From contig CAVSZA010000040.1 in the NCBI GenBank assembly GCA_963732095.1, positions 62,001 to 126,000 on the forward strand: a stretch of 64,000 nucleotides of DNA, read 5' to 3'. The position numbers and the translations under genes were made by a program. Below the pieces are notes generated by a model. The model had not been told where the DNA came from. It saw only the letters and a program-made list of their open reading frames with translations, and did no database searches. Origin of the DNA: AP-15 sp963732095 (lineage in GTDB: Bacteria; Pseudomonadota; Alphaproteobacteria; ATCC43930; CGMCC-115725). Shown one piece after another: positions 17,347-25,674 of the stretch; within the stretch, counting starts at the first letter, position 1, and each line of letters starts with the position of its first letter.

Positions 17347-19047
17347 ATGGCGTACGATCTGCTGATCAAGAATGGCCTTGTTGTCGACGGCTCGGGAATG
17401 CCGGCTTTTCGGGGCGATGTCGGCGTCAAGAACGGCAAAATCGCCGAGATCGGCAAGTTGAGCGGACCCGCCACGCGGACGATCGACGCCGAGGGCCGTG
17501 CTGTCGCGCCCGGGTTCATCGACAATCACTGCCATTACGACGCGCAGGTCACCTGGGACCCGCTGTGCACATTTTCCCCCGAGCACGGCGCGACGACCGT
17601 CATCTTCGGCAATTGCTCCTTGTCGCTGGCGCCGGTGCGCAAGGGCGCCGAAGAGCGGCTGGCCGAGTTTCTCTCCTACGTCGAAGCGATCCCGATGGAG
17701 ATATTGCGCACGGTCGAGTTCGACTGGGAAACGACCGGCCAATACATGGACCATCTCGATAAGCGCCTCGGCATCAATGTCGGCAATCTGATCGGCCACA
17801 CCGCGGTGCGCCATTACGTGATGGGCGACGAGTGCCAGAAGCCGGGCGCCTCCGACAACCAGATCAAGGCGATGCAGGACGTCGTCCGCGACGGCATGAA
17901 GGCCGGCGCGCTCGGCCTCTCGGTGTCGCGCGAGAAAGGCCATTACGACCCGCAGGGCGTCCATATCCCGGCGTTGTGGGCCGACGAGAAGGAGATCTTT
18001 GCGCTCAGCGACGTGTTGCGCGAAATGGGCAGCGGCACGATCCAGGCCGGCGGCGGCCAATATGTCGAATTGAAGGACGGCATGATTCGCCGCCTCGCCG
18101 AGGCGACCGGCCGCACCGTCGTCTACAACAGCCTGTCGCAGACGATGCGCAAGCCGGACGAATGGAAGGTGCATATGGCGCGCGTCGAGGAGACCGCGGC
18201 GCTCGGCATCCGCGCCTATCCGATGTGCAGCCCGAACCGGATCACGCAGGACTTCACGATGAAGAACTGCCAGGTGTTCCGCGGCCTGCCGACCTGGCAT
18301 CCGATCCTGCTGATGTCGGACGAGGAAAAGTTGCGGCTCTACGCCGATCCGGAAATCCGCGCCAAATTGCACGACGAGGCGGTCGTCAACAAGCCGGAGA
18401 GCGCCGTCGGCTTCTCGAAGACGTGGTGGAATTACATGTGGGTCAATCAGCCGGCGCTCGAAAAGAACAAGTGGATGCAGTTCAAGTCGATCGGCCAGAT
18501 CGCCGAGAAGCAGAGCAAGCGCGTGATCGACGCGTTCCTCGACCTGGTTGTCGAGGAGAAGCTCGAAACCCGCTTCCTGCAGGCCGAGAACAACGTCGAC
18601 GACGAGGCGCTGACCAAGATCCTGACCCATCCCAACGCCGTAATCGGGCTCGGGGACGGCGGTGCGCACGTCCAGTTCCACGGCGGCTACGGCTACATCA
18701 CCAAGTTGTTGGGCGAGTGGGTGCGCGAAAAGCAGGTGATGAGCCTCGAGCAAGCGGTGCGGCGGCTCACTTTCGACTCGGCCTCGACCTTCGGACTCTA
18801 CGACCGGGGCATGCTCCGGCCGGGTCTGGCGGCGGACATCGTGATCTTCGACCCCGCCACGGTGAAGTGCGGCCACGAGGAGGTCGTGCACGACTTCCCG
18901 GCCGGCGGCTGGCGCATCAAGGAACCGGCCGAAGGGGTCCACGCAACGATCGTCAACGGCCAGGTGCTGCTGGAGGAAGGTAAGCACACCGGCGCATTGC
19001 CGGGCCGCGTGCTGCGCAACTCGTACTACCACGCAAATCACGCCTAG
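17347..19047 (+). CDS. N-acyl-D-amino-acid deacylase family amidohydrolase
   Basis: The ATG at 17347 follows AAGGGAG at the right distance; the longer upstream frame has no support. 566 residues. Marks of the D-aminoacylase branch of the amidohydrolase superfamily: LIKNGLVVDGSGMPAFRGDV, the metal site GFIDNHCHYDAQ (H-x-H), the HYD segment, and the conserved GLGDGGAHVQF with the metal Asp, then GLYDRGMLRPGLAADIVIFD closing the beta-sandwich. Predicted to hydrolyse an N-acyl or ring amide bond. The exact substrate is uncertain, since many relatives are mis-named D-aminoacylases. Cytoplasmic. Confidence 0.9.
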   Translation: MAYDLLIKNGLVVDGSGMPAFRGDVGVKNGKIAEIGKLSGPATRTIDAEGRAVAPGFIDNHCHYDAQVTWDPLCTFSPEHGATTVIFGNCSLSLAPVRKGAEERLAEFLSYVEAIPMEILRTVEFDWETTGQYMDHLDKRLGINVGNLIGHTAVRHYVMGDECQKPGASDNQIKAMQDVVRDGMKAGALGLSVSREKGHYDPQGVHIPALWADEKEIFALSDVLREMGSGTIQAGGGQYVELKDGMIRRLAEATGRTVVYNSLSQTMRKPDEWKVHMARVEETAALGIRAYPMCSPNRITQDFTMKNCQVFRGLPTWHPILLMSDEEKLRLYADPEIRAKLHDEAVVNKPESAVGFSKTWWNYMWVNQPALEKNKWMQFKSIGQIAEKQSKRVIDAFLDLVVEEKLETRFLQAENNVDDEALTKILTHPNAVIGLGDGGAHVQFHGGYGYITKLLGEWVREKQVMSLEQAVRRLTFDSASTFGLYDRGMLRPGLAADIVIFDPATVKCGHEEVVHDFPAGGWRIKEPAEGVHATIVNGQVLLEEGKHTGALPGRVLRNSYYHANHA

Positions 19048-19059
19048 CCCGCGGGGTTA

Positions 19060-19142
19060 GCCCCCACCAATCCGCCTCCGTTGGCGCGGGTGAGGGAGTC
19101 TGTTCCCTCCCTTGCAGAGCGGGGGAGGGTCAGGGTGGGGGC
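19060..19142. repeat. Short palindromic repeat, GCCCCCACC/GGTGGGGGC arms
   Basis: A 9-bp perfect inverted repeat bounds the element (19060-19068 and 19134-19142), with an inner CCCTCCC/GGGGAGGG pair. It is related in composition to the larger elements at 22796 and 37518 and lies in the gap before the dioxygenase gene. Confidence 0.6.
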
Positions 19143-19159
19143 AATCATGGGAGCAATAA

Positions 19160-20212
19160 ATGGGAGAGATCCTGGGATTGGGGTGCACGCACCGGCCGGT
19201 GATGCTGCGGCGGGACGAGGACTGGACCGTGATGATGCGGGCCTCGCTCGACGACCCTGACATGCCGGCCGAGATGAAAGATCCGTCCAGCTGGCCGCCG
19301 CAGCTCCGCGAAGAGCTCGGCGACGATTTCGGCGCTACGTCGGCGGGAAAGGCGCGTCAGGTGTTCCGGCGGCATTTCGCCGAGGCGCGGCGGGCGCTCG
19401 ACGACTTCAAGCCGGACGTCATCGTCATGTTCGGTGACGATCAGTACGAGAATTTCAAGGAGGACATCGTCCCGCCCTTTGCCGTGTTGGCCTATGAGGA
19501 CCGGGACATCCAGCCCTGGAAGCACCGCCGATCGAGCTACAATCCATGGAACGAGCCCGCCGATAAAACCTTCCGTCTGCGCGGTCACCGGCAGGCGGGC
19601 AAATACCTGGCTTCGGGGCTGCTCGAGGCAGGGATAGACGCCGCCTATGCCTACAAGCCGTTGCACCACCCACTCGGCCACGCTTTTGAGAACACGATCC
19701 TGTTGCTGGATGACGACCGGGTCGGGTTCGACTATCCGCTCGTGCCGTTTTCGGTGAATTGCTATGGCCGGCGCGTCAATGCCGCCCGCGGGTTGCGATT
19801 GCCATTGGCAATGCGGGACAACATCCGCGATCTCGACCCACCCTCGCCCAGCCCGTCGCGCTGCATGGCAGTCGGCGCCGCCACCGCGCGGGTGATGGCA
19901 CAGAGCCCATGGCGAACCGCGATCGTCGCGTCGTCGAGCTGGTCGCATTCGTTTCTGACCGAGAAGAATTATCAGCTCTGGCCCGATGTCGCCGCCGATC
20001 GACGGCTCTACGCCGCGCTCGAAAAGGGCGAATACGACATTTGGCACCGCTACACGACGGACGAGATCGAGGACAGCGGTCAGCATGAGGTGCTCAATTG
20101 GTTTTGCCTGTTGGGCGCGATGGAGGAGCTCGGCCGCAAACCCGACCGCTCCGAGTTCATCGAGACCTGGGCCTTCGTCTCCCCCGTAGTGTTCGCTTAT
20201 TACCTGCCCTAG
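19160..20212 (+). CDS. Class III (LigB-type) extradiol ring-cleavage dioxygenase family protein
   Basis: 350 residues. The N-terminus LGLGCTHRPVML carries the first iron-ligand His of the LigB fold, and VIVMFGDDQYENFKEDIVPPFAVLAYED is a strong family block. PLHHPLGHAFENT and VASSSWSHSFLTEKN follow, with further His residues near the active site. LigB-type enzymes open catecholic rings with Fe(II) and oxygen. The family also contains members whose substrate is unknown, and this one differs from the protocatechuate enzyme, so I claim the fold and probable dioxygenase chemistry only. It lies 112 bp after the deacylase gene, same strand. Confidence 0.8.
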   Translation: MGEILGLGCTHRPVMLRRDEDWTVMMRASLDDPDMPAEMKDPSSWPPQLREELGDDFGATSAGKARQVFRRHFAEARRALDDFKPDVIVMFGDDQYENFKEDIVPPFAVLAYEDRDIQPWKHRRSSYNPWNEPADKTFRLRGHRQAGKYLASGLLEAGIDAAYAYKPLHHPLGHAFENTILLLDDDRVGFDYPLVPFSVNCYGRRVNAARGLRLPLAMRDNIRDLDPPSPSPSRCMAVGAATARVMAQSPWRTAIVASSSWSHSFLTEKNYQLWPDVAADRRLYAALEKGEYDIWHRYTTDEIEDSGQHEVLNWFCLLGAMEELGRKPDRSEFIETWAFVSPVVFAYYLP

Positions 20213-20919
20213 CCGGGCGGAACCTCTGCGAGCAGGCGGCCAAAGGTGGGGAGGCGGTCGCCGGTGTTGAAGGCGCGCAGCATCGCCCAGAACGAAGCCT
20301 GATTGGTGGTCACGACAGGCTTATCAAACTCCTGCTCCCAGCCGGAGATCGAACTCATGGTCGGGAAATTGCCGCCGGGGACGACAAAAGCCTCGATCTC
20401 GGGCCGGTTAATCCGGGCGAACGCCTCGCGGGCATTTTCCGGACCGAGCTGCCCGATCGCATAGGAATTGGTCGCGCCAAAGCCTTCGAGTGCGACGGTT
20501 TCGAGCCCGTGCTTGGTCTCGAAGTAGCGCGCAGCGCGCTCGTTCACAGCCTCGGAATAGGGCGAAACGATCGCGATCCGATGCGCCCGCAGAGCACGCA
20601 GCGCCCGGCCGACCGCTTGCGCCGAGGTGATGGCCGGAACCCCGGCGCCGGCGCTCATGCGTCGCGTCGTCACTTCATCGTAATCATCGGCAAACAGGCT
20701 CGCCGAAGTCTGCGCCAGGATCACCAGCTCGACTTTGGCGGTCCCGAGCAGACGCGACTGGTAATCGATGTCCTCATCGCGGCTCGGAGAAAATGTCTGG
20801 CCGGGCGTGCTCGTCATCAGCCGCCCGACATGCGCCTGATAGGCGGGCGGCAGCAGCCGGCATTCCATCTCGACGGTCGTGTTCGTGGAAGGGATCAAAA
20901 CGCCGAAATGACGGGCCAT
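20209..20919 (-). CDS. Asp/Glu racemase superfamily (maleate isomerase / arylmalonate decarboxylase-like)
   Basis: The ATG at 20919 (ARHFGVLIPSTNTTVEME) gives 236 residues; longer starts run into the divergent promoter region. The first half has the VLIPSTNTTVE loop and LAQTSASLF, where maleate isomerases usually have a catalytic Cys (the C-T-S pattern). Here the position reads Q-T-S, so that Cys is missing. The second half has IAIVSPYSEAVNERA and FVVPGGNFPTMS, again without an obvious second Cys. It may therefore be a non-racemase member or a decarboxylase-like variant. It overlaps the 3' end of the dioxygenase by 4 bp, convergently. Confidence 0.75.
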   Translation of the reverse strand: MARHFGVLIPSTNTTVEMECRLLPPAYQAHVGRLMTSTPGQTFSPSRDEDIDYQSRLLGTAKVELVILAQTSASLFADDYDEVTTRRMSAGAGVPAITSAQAVGRALRALRAHRIAIVSPYSEAVNERAARYFETKHGLETVALEGFGATNSYAIGQLGPENAREAFARINRPEIEAFVVPGGNFPTMSSISGWEQEFDKPVVTTNQASFWAMLRAFNTGDRLPTFGRLLAEVPPG

Positions 20920-21025
20920 TATGCGGGCCTTTCCGTGAGCCGGGCGGGTCGTCAGACTAGCAGCGAACACCGGCGATTTGCTACGGTTGCCGATCGCTTC
21001 AATCAATCAGAAAGGATACCGGGAA

Positions 21026-21784
21026 ATGAACGACACGATGACCTTGGCCGAGCGCGCCGACGCGCTCGAGCACAGGATGATGCGCGAACTCGATGCGATC
21101 ATCGTCAAATCGCGTCTCTTCAAACTCGCCGATGGCGATATGAGCATCCCGAACGGCCCGGCATTGCTGGCGGCCAATCCTGGCAAATACATGCTGATGG
21201 GCGATGACCCGCGCCTGCCCAAGATGCCGGATAAACCGACCCTGATGGACTTTTTCAAATACCGGTTCGGGCCGGCGAACCACCTCTTGCAGAGCGCCAG
21301 GCACGCCGTCCGAGCCGGCATGGACGAGAAGGTCGTCCTCGCCTGCCTGGTGCACGACATCGGGGTCATCGGGTTTATCCGCGCCGATCACGGCTATTGG
21401 GGCGCGCAGATGGTCGCGCCCTATGTCGACGAGGAAGTCTCCTGGGCGATCCGCGCCCATCAAGCATTGCGCTTCTATGCGGACGAGTTGGTCGGCTACT
21501 CCTATCCCAAATCCTACATCAAGAATTTCGGCGCCGACTACCGGCCGGACCCCTACATCGAGGAAGAATACAAGCGGGCCCGCGACCACAAATGGTACAT
21601 GACCGCGCGGATGATCACGGTTCATGACATCTATTCCTTCGAGCCCGGTGTTGTCGTGGAGCTCGAGGAATTCACCGACATCATCGGCCGCAACTTCAAG
21701 CAGCCGAAGGAAGGGCTCGGCTGGGACAGCAGCCCGTCGGCCCATATGTGGCGCACGTTGATCCGGCCGACCCGTTATCTTTGA
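21026..21784 (+). CDS. HD-domain metal-dependent hydrolase-like protein
   Basis: The ATG at 21026 follows AAAGGA and gives 252 residues. A His in LLQSARHAVRAG, the HD pair in VVLACLVHDIGVIGF, a His in IRADHGYWGAQMVAPY and another in AIRAHQALRFY match the H...HD...H...(D) pattern of HD phosphohydrolase-like proteins. Members include inositol-oxygenase-like and phosphonate-degrading oxygenases (PhnZ) as well as hydrolases. It lies 16 bp before the decarboxylase-like gene and is probably co-transcribed with it. A dioxygenase role in the catabolic cluster is possible but not shown. Confidence 0.7.
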   Translation: MNDTMTLAERADALEHRMMRELDAIIVKSRLFKLADGDMSIPNGPALLAANPGKYMLMGDDPRLPKMPDKPTLMDFFKYRFGPANHLLQSARHAVRAGMDEKVVLACLVHDIGVIGFIRADHGYWGAQMVAPYVDEEVSWAIRAHQALRFYADELVGYSYPKSYIKNFGADYRPDPYIEEEYKRARDHKWYMTARMITVHDIYSFEPGVVVELEEFTDIIGRNFKQPKEGLGWDSSPSAHMWRTLIRPTRYL

Positions 21785-21800
21785 GCGCGCGCAGGCGCAG

Positions 21801-22778
21801 ATGGCCGACCTCCCGATCAGCCTGACCTGCGCCGATTACGCGCGGGTCATGCCGCTCGCCGCCGGCGACATCAGACCCGAGGGCATCGTGCTGACTTTGA
21901 TCCACGGCACCGGCGGCTCTTGGGCGATGCGCGCGGAAATGCTGCGCCGCGCGCTCGTCGATCCGACGGTGCAGGGCGGCGAGGCGTCGATGGCGGGCCA
22001 TCTGCGCCGCCTCGACAAGGGCGACCGCAGCCATATCGGGCTGCCGGTCTTCCCGCTGCGCAACTTCACCGCGCGCGACCTCTATGTGCGCAAGGGCGGC
22101 CAGGTCAAGACGCCGGCCGATCTGATCGGCAAGCGGATCGGCATGTACGATTGGGTGGCCAGCGGCTCGATCTGGTACCGGCATTTTCTGCGTTTCATCG
22201 ATGTGCCGCCGGCGAGCCTCGAATGGTGGATCGGCGACATCGATACGCCGCGGGCGCCCACACATCTTTATGATTTGCCCGATGGCGTGCATCGGCCTCC
22301 GGCCGGGCGCTCGCTCTCGGAGATGCTGATCACCGGCGACCTCGAGGCGATTTACAGCCCGCCGCGGCCGCGGCATTACCACCCGGTCAACGGGCCGATC
22401 GTCCGGCTCTTTCCCGACATCCGAACAATCGAGCGCGACTACTTCCGGCAGACCGCCTGCTTCCCGCCCCAGCACCTCGTGATCCTGAGGCGAGAACTTT
22501 GGGAGCACAACAAATGGATCGCGCGCAGCCTGACCGACGCCTTCATCCTCAGCAACGATCAGTTTGCGGCGGCGCAGCGCAATTTCCCGTACGTCTCGCC
22601 CTGGCTCGATGCCGAGCTCGAAGAGACCGAAGCCGTGATGGGGAAGGACTTCCACCCCCATGGCTTCGAGCAGAACCGCAAGGTAATCGACGTCTTCTGC
22701 CGGCAGGCTCATGAACTCGACATCGCGAGCCGCCTCGTCACCGCCGAGGAATATTTCGCCGAGTATCTCGCCTCTTGA
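21801..22778 (+). CDS. 4,5-dihydroxyphthalate decarboxylase-like / periplasmic-binding-fold protein
   Basis: 325 residues without a signal peptide. The start LPISLTCADYARVMPLAAGDIRPEGI and the GLPVFPLRNFTARDLYVRKGGQVKTPADLIGKRIGMYDW block match the family named after phthalate Pht5, which has the type-2 periplasmic-binding fold but acts in the cytoplasm. ERDYFRQTACFPPQHLVILRREL is also typical. Many members of this family may not be decarboxylases. It is co-directional with the HD gene, and the LigB-like gene is close by, so an aromatic pathway is plausible. Confidence 0.78.
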   Translation: MADLPISLTCADYARVMPLAAGDIRPEGIVLTLIHGTGGSWAMRAEMLRRALVDPTVQGGEASMAGHLRRLDKGDRSHIGLPVFPLRNFTARDLYVRKGGQVKTPADLIGKRIGMYDWVASGSIWYRHFLRFIDVPPASLEWWIGDIDTPRAPTHLYDLPDGVHRPPAGRSLSEMLITGDLEAIYSPPRPRHYHPVNGPIVRLFPDIRTIERDYFRQTACFPPQHLVILRRELWEHNKWIARSLTDAFILSNDQFAAAQRNFPYVSPWLDAELEETEAVMGKDFHPHGFEQNRKVIDVFCRQAHELDIASRLVTAEEYFAEYLAS

Positions 22779-22795
22779 AGCCGTCAGGTGAACAA

Positions 22796-22924
22796 CCCCT
22801 CTCCGCCCCACAGGGGGGAGAGGGAGGGGCCCGCGAAGCGGGAGGGTGAGGTGGGCGCCGCCAAGCGCTCTGGAATCCCCCACCTCACCCCGGCCCTCTC
22901 CGCCCCCAGGGGCGGAGAGGGGGG
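22796..22924. repeat. Palindromic GC-rich repeat (copy 1)
   Basis: CCCCTCTCCGCCCC...GGGGGGAGAGGGAGGG at the left and CCCTCTCCGCCCC...GGGGCGGAGAGGGG at the right, with GGGTGAGGTGGG and CCCCACCTCACCCC pairing in the middle. The whole can fold into one long branched hairpin. The same arrangement recurs at 37518-37665. Confidence 0.85.
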
Positions 22925-22935
22925 CCATCCCCAAC

Positions 22936-23431
22936 TCAACCGTAGCGGACGGCAGGCCCATAAGGATCTGGACCGCCCGCTGCCTGGTTTTCTTCCAATT
23001 GCCGCAGCCGGTTTTCGAAGTCGTCGCGTCGATTGCCCGCAGAAAGCTTTCGATCATCTGGGAAATTGCGACGCCCTCCCCGGGGGTGATGGCGCCGCGC
23101 CCGACCGCGCCGGAGACCACCTTTATCGCGCCCAGGATATCGGCTGCGCTGCGGATCGGCGGCAGAGCGAGCTCGACCGCTCGCGGCGCGGCGCGACCGT
23201 GCGGTCGAGACAGAGCCGCAACGCCGCCGGATCGCCGGCAAGGGCCAGTTCGACCGCCTTGCTGGTCAATGCAGCGGCTTTGCCATCGAGCAACAATTCG
23301 GCCGCCCGAGTGGCCCGGTTGGTCGAGCCGCGAGGCCGGCCGCCAGGATTGCCGGACTGTCCTTTGGCAAACGGTCGCCCGCGGGCTCTCCCCGCTGTTT
23401 TTGCTGTTTTCTGCAGCGAAATATCAGTCAT
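22936..23431 (-). pseudogene. DUF5681-domain protein, frameshifted
   Basis: The ATG at 23431 begins a lysine/arginine-rich leader and then GRPFAKGQSGNPGGRPRGS, the hallmark of DUF5681, a small domain common in prophage and mobile regions. The frame is lost after APRRER near 23175 (the continuing frame reads AVELALPPIRSAADILGAIK) and again near 23000 (DDFENRLRQLEENQAA). Two indels separate three coherent blocks of an originally about 165-residue protein. The second frame runs on into the palindromic repeat. Confidence 0.7.
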
Positions 23432-23605
23432 CGCTCCACCTCGTTCGGTCGCGGACGCCGGCCTCGGCGTTTCCTGGAGCGCCATGAAACGCGAACATTA
23501 TGGCAATTTTAGTGTTGCCAATAGGACAACGGGCAGGCGCGAATTTATCCGTACACACTCCGGCGGAGGGCCGCACGAGCCCGTTGTGTGCTAAAAATGT
23601 TAGAC

Positions 23606-23850
23606 ATGGCGCGCCGAACCGTCGATGTCGCCATAATTATCCCGGACGCCAGTCCGGTGCTGACGCTCGCCGCGCATCGGGCGGACAGACCTGCTTGGCA
23701 GCTTCACGGTGCCGGTACAGGACTGTTGCGTGAAGGGCTGGAACTGGTCGAGAAGATCCACACTGGGCGCGCTACGCCGCTGGTGCCGTTTGAGAAAGTC
23801 GGGCTGACCAAGAGGGTGCGGTCGAGTTGGCTGCGCCGGAGTTTCGGACG
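23606..23850 (+). pseudogene. Possible PIN-domain toxin fragment
   Basis: The frame from 23606 reads VDVAIIIPDASPVLTLA, like the first strand and catalytic Asp of PIN ribonuclease toxins. After a shift near 23675 another frame gives IGRTDLLGSFTVPV, the usual continuation. Nothing beyond about 23725 is recognisable. A degraded PIN gene next to the following small gene would fit a broken toxin-antitoxin pair. Confidence 0.35.
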
Positions 23851-24084
23851 ATGAATGAAGACCTCAAAGGTTCTTCTCTGGCCGAGGTGCTGGAGAAGCT
23901 GGAGAAAGGCAAGATCGGGCATCGCGCGGCGATGGAGTGGCTTAACGTCGAGAGCTACGACGCTCTTGTGGAGATCATGCACGTCAACGGTCGGCTCATG
24001 CCCGGACATCAGCCGATGCGTGTGGCCCCGGAAACGCGCGAGCTTGTGCGCCGGATATTCCGCCCGGTCGTGCAGCCCAAGTAA
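23851..24084 (+). CDS. Small helical protein of unknown function
   Basis: 77 residues from the ATG at 23851 (an upstream TTG in frame is less likely). Two amphipathic segments are visible: SLAEVLEKLEKGKIGHRAAMEWL and ESYDALVEIMHVNGRLMPGH. The charged helical character and size are like antitoxins or small DNA-binding proteins, but I recognise no family with certainty. It ends 5 bp before the serine recombinase start and is co-directional, so the two could be one transcript. Confidence 0.55.
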   Translation: MNEDLKGSSLAEVLEKLEKGKIGHRAAMEWLNVESYDALVEIMHVNGRLMPGHQPMRVAPETRELVRRIFRPVVQPK

Positions 24085-24089
24085 TAAAG

Positions 24090-24668
24090 GTGGGCGCTAA
24101 CGAAAGTCACCCGCAAAACCGCCGTCTCGGCTATGCCCGCGTCAGCACCGTGGGGCAGACGCTCGACAGCCAGCTTGAGCAGCTACGCGCCGCAGGCTGT
24201 ACCGCCAAGATTTACCGCGAGAAGGTATCCGGCGCGCACAACGACCGGCGCGAGCTTCTCAAAATGTTGAAGGCCCTCGCCCCCGGCGACGTGGTGACCG
24301 TGACGCGTATCGACCGCCTCGCGCGGAGCACCTTCGACCTGTTCGCCATCGTCAAGCAGATCGTGGACGCCAAGGCACAATTCCGGTCACTGGCCGAGCC
24401 GTGGGCCGATACCGGCGCCAGTACCGGACGCTTGATGATCGCCGTTCTCGGTGGCTTGTCTGACGTGGAGCGCGACCTTATCCGCACCCGCACCGCTGAA
24501 GGCCGCAGCCGGGCGCAGAAGCGCGGGCAACATATGGACCGGCCGCCGAAATTGACCGAGGCGCAGAAGGCTGAGGCCCGCCGGCGACGTGCGCAGGGTG
24601 CGACCCTCGCCGAACTCGCGCGGAGCTACCACGTGGGCAAGAGCACGATTTCACGGCTGACGGCATAG
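24090..24668 (+). CDS. Serine recombinase (resolvase/invertase family)
   Basis: 192 residues with a GTG start. The catalytic domain is complete: LGYARVSTVGQTLDSQLEQL with the active Ser, then VTRIDRLARSTFDL with the active arginines, SLAEPWADTGASTGRLMIAVLGGLSDVERDLIRTRT. The C-terminus (LTEAQKAEARRRRAQGATLAELARSYHVGKSTISRL) is the Hin-like helix-turn-helix. It is the usual small resolvase/invertase size, found on transposons and plasmids. No crossover sites or invertible segment were identified nearby. It marks the left side of an AT-richer patch. Confidence 0.92.
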   Translation: MGANESHPQNRRLGYARVSTVGQTLDSQLEQLRAAGCTAKIYREKVSGAHNDRRELLKMLKALAPGDVVTVTRIDRLARSTFDLFAIVKQIVDAKAQFRSLAEPWADTGASTGRLMIAVLGGLSDVERDLIRTRTAEGRSRAQKRGQHMDRPPKLTEAQKAEARRRRAQGATLAELARSYHVGKSTISRLTA

Positions 24669-24675
24669 GTATGAA

Positions 24676-24873
24676 ATGAACCGCACCGGTTTGATCTGCT
24701 TAGGTGTGCTGTCGGCCATTATCGCGCCTTGGTTTCTTCTGCTGCTTCTGCCACCGTCGCTATGGACGATCATCCCAGCGGGAATTGAAGTCGTATTATT
24801 GTGCATTGGCGCTCTCTTCTCCCCCATCATAGGTATATTCGTACGGAAATGGGAAAGAGAGCGCGATAGATAA
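24676..24873 (+). CDS. Small membrane protein with two predicted helices
   Basis: 65 residues from ATG at 24676, 7 bp after the recombinase stop. Two hydrophobic stretches (about 7-28 and 33-55) are separated by a short LPPSLW turn and followed by a charged KWERERDR tail, so both termini probably face the cytoplasm. No family recognised. Base composition is lower in GC than the surroundings, consistent with transfer. Confidence 0.5.
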   Translation: MNRTGLICLGVLSAIIAPWFLLLLLPPSLWTIIPAGIEVVLLCIGALFSPIIGIFVRKWERERDR

Positions 24874-24902
24874 AAGCGCGTTCGGTAAGGCAGAGGCCAA
24901 CG

Positions 24903-25640
24903 GTGATGCGCGAGCCATTAGTTACAAAGAAAGTACAAGACGCGGCCTTCGAACTGATATCGCAGATGGTAGAATATTTCCAACGAATCGACGCGCCGCT
25001 GAGTGAGATAATATTTGTGCCGTTGATAATATTTTTTCGAATCGCGCGTACACGAGATGCGATAGAAGCACTTGTACGTGCCGGCTTTCATACCGAAGCC
25101 GCAGTTTTAGTGCTTACTCAGTTTGAGTTACGTCTTGATATTGCATATACTGCAAGAGACATCGAGCAGGCTACAGAATGGTTAAGTCACGAGAATACAA
25201 AGTGGTCGGTTAAGTCGATCAAAGACAAAATCAAATTTCTGTTGCCTGACGAAGCTGAGCGTTCGAAGCTGAACGAAATTGCAACTTGCTTACACGGCAT
25301 AAAGCACGGAAATCCGATTTATTCTGAGCTAGGGTTTCCGGTGCGGCAGGATGGACACCAAATGGTAGTTTCCACAGGCGAAATCACTGACGGGTTCTCC
25401 GAGAAATTTGGTGGTCTTGTATCTGACTATTCATCATATCAGCTTGCGTGGTCGTCGCAGGTGTTAAATATACACATAGCGCAATATGCGAAGGTGGATC
25501 GCATTCTCCGAGAACGTGTTTGTGATTTAGCGCGGACACTACATCCGGTTGAGGAGGAATTGCGCACATTTTTACGTGGAGTTGTGACACGAGGCAAAGG
25601 GGCATTCGCCATGAAGCCCTTTAAGCACAGCAAGAACTGA
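24903..25640 (+). CDS. Unknown protein resembling DUF5677
   Basis: 245 residues; GTG at 24903 or, equally likely, ATG at 24906. The middle, RTRDAIEALVRAGFHTEAAVLVLTQFELRLDIAYTA, looks like the helical core of DUF5677, followed by a conserved-looking CLHGIKHGNP with His. Mostly alpha-helical, soluble. The DNA is clearly AT-richer (runs such as ATAATATTTTTTCG) than the chromosome around it, which suggests recent acquisition. DUF5677 proteins often sit in mobile or defence-rich regions, but no function is established, and I make no functional claim. Confidence 0.65.
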   Translation: MMREPLVTKKVQDAAFELISQMVEYFQRIDAPLSEIIFVPLIIFFRIARTRDAIEALVRAGFHTEAAVLVLTQFELRLDIAYTARDIEQATEWLSHENTKWSVKSIKDKIKFLLPDEAERSKLNEIATCLHGIKHGNPIYSELGFPVRQDGHQMVVSTGEITDGFSEKFGGLVSDYSSYQLAWSSQVLNIHIAQYAKVDRILRERVCDLARTLHPVEEELRTFLRGVVTRGKGAFAMKPFKHSKN

Positions 25641-25674
25641 AGGGCCGTCGAAGGAGGTTTTCCAGAATATTCTG

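Noticed and set aside
17287..19041. Open minus-strand frame of 584 codons opposite the deacylase gene
   Set aside because: It is the antisense shadow of a clear amidohydrolase gene in high-GC DNA, with no family motif and His/Asp/Val-rich composition.
21696..23120. Minus-strand frame of 474 codons across the decarboxylase-like and HD genes
   Set aside because: Only its first 60 codons match DUF5681; the rest is antisense to two good genes and runs through a palindromic repeat.
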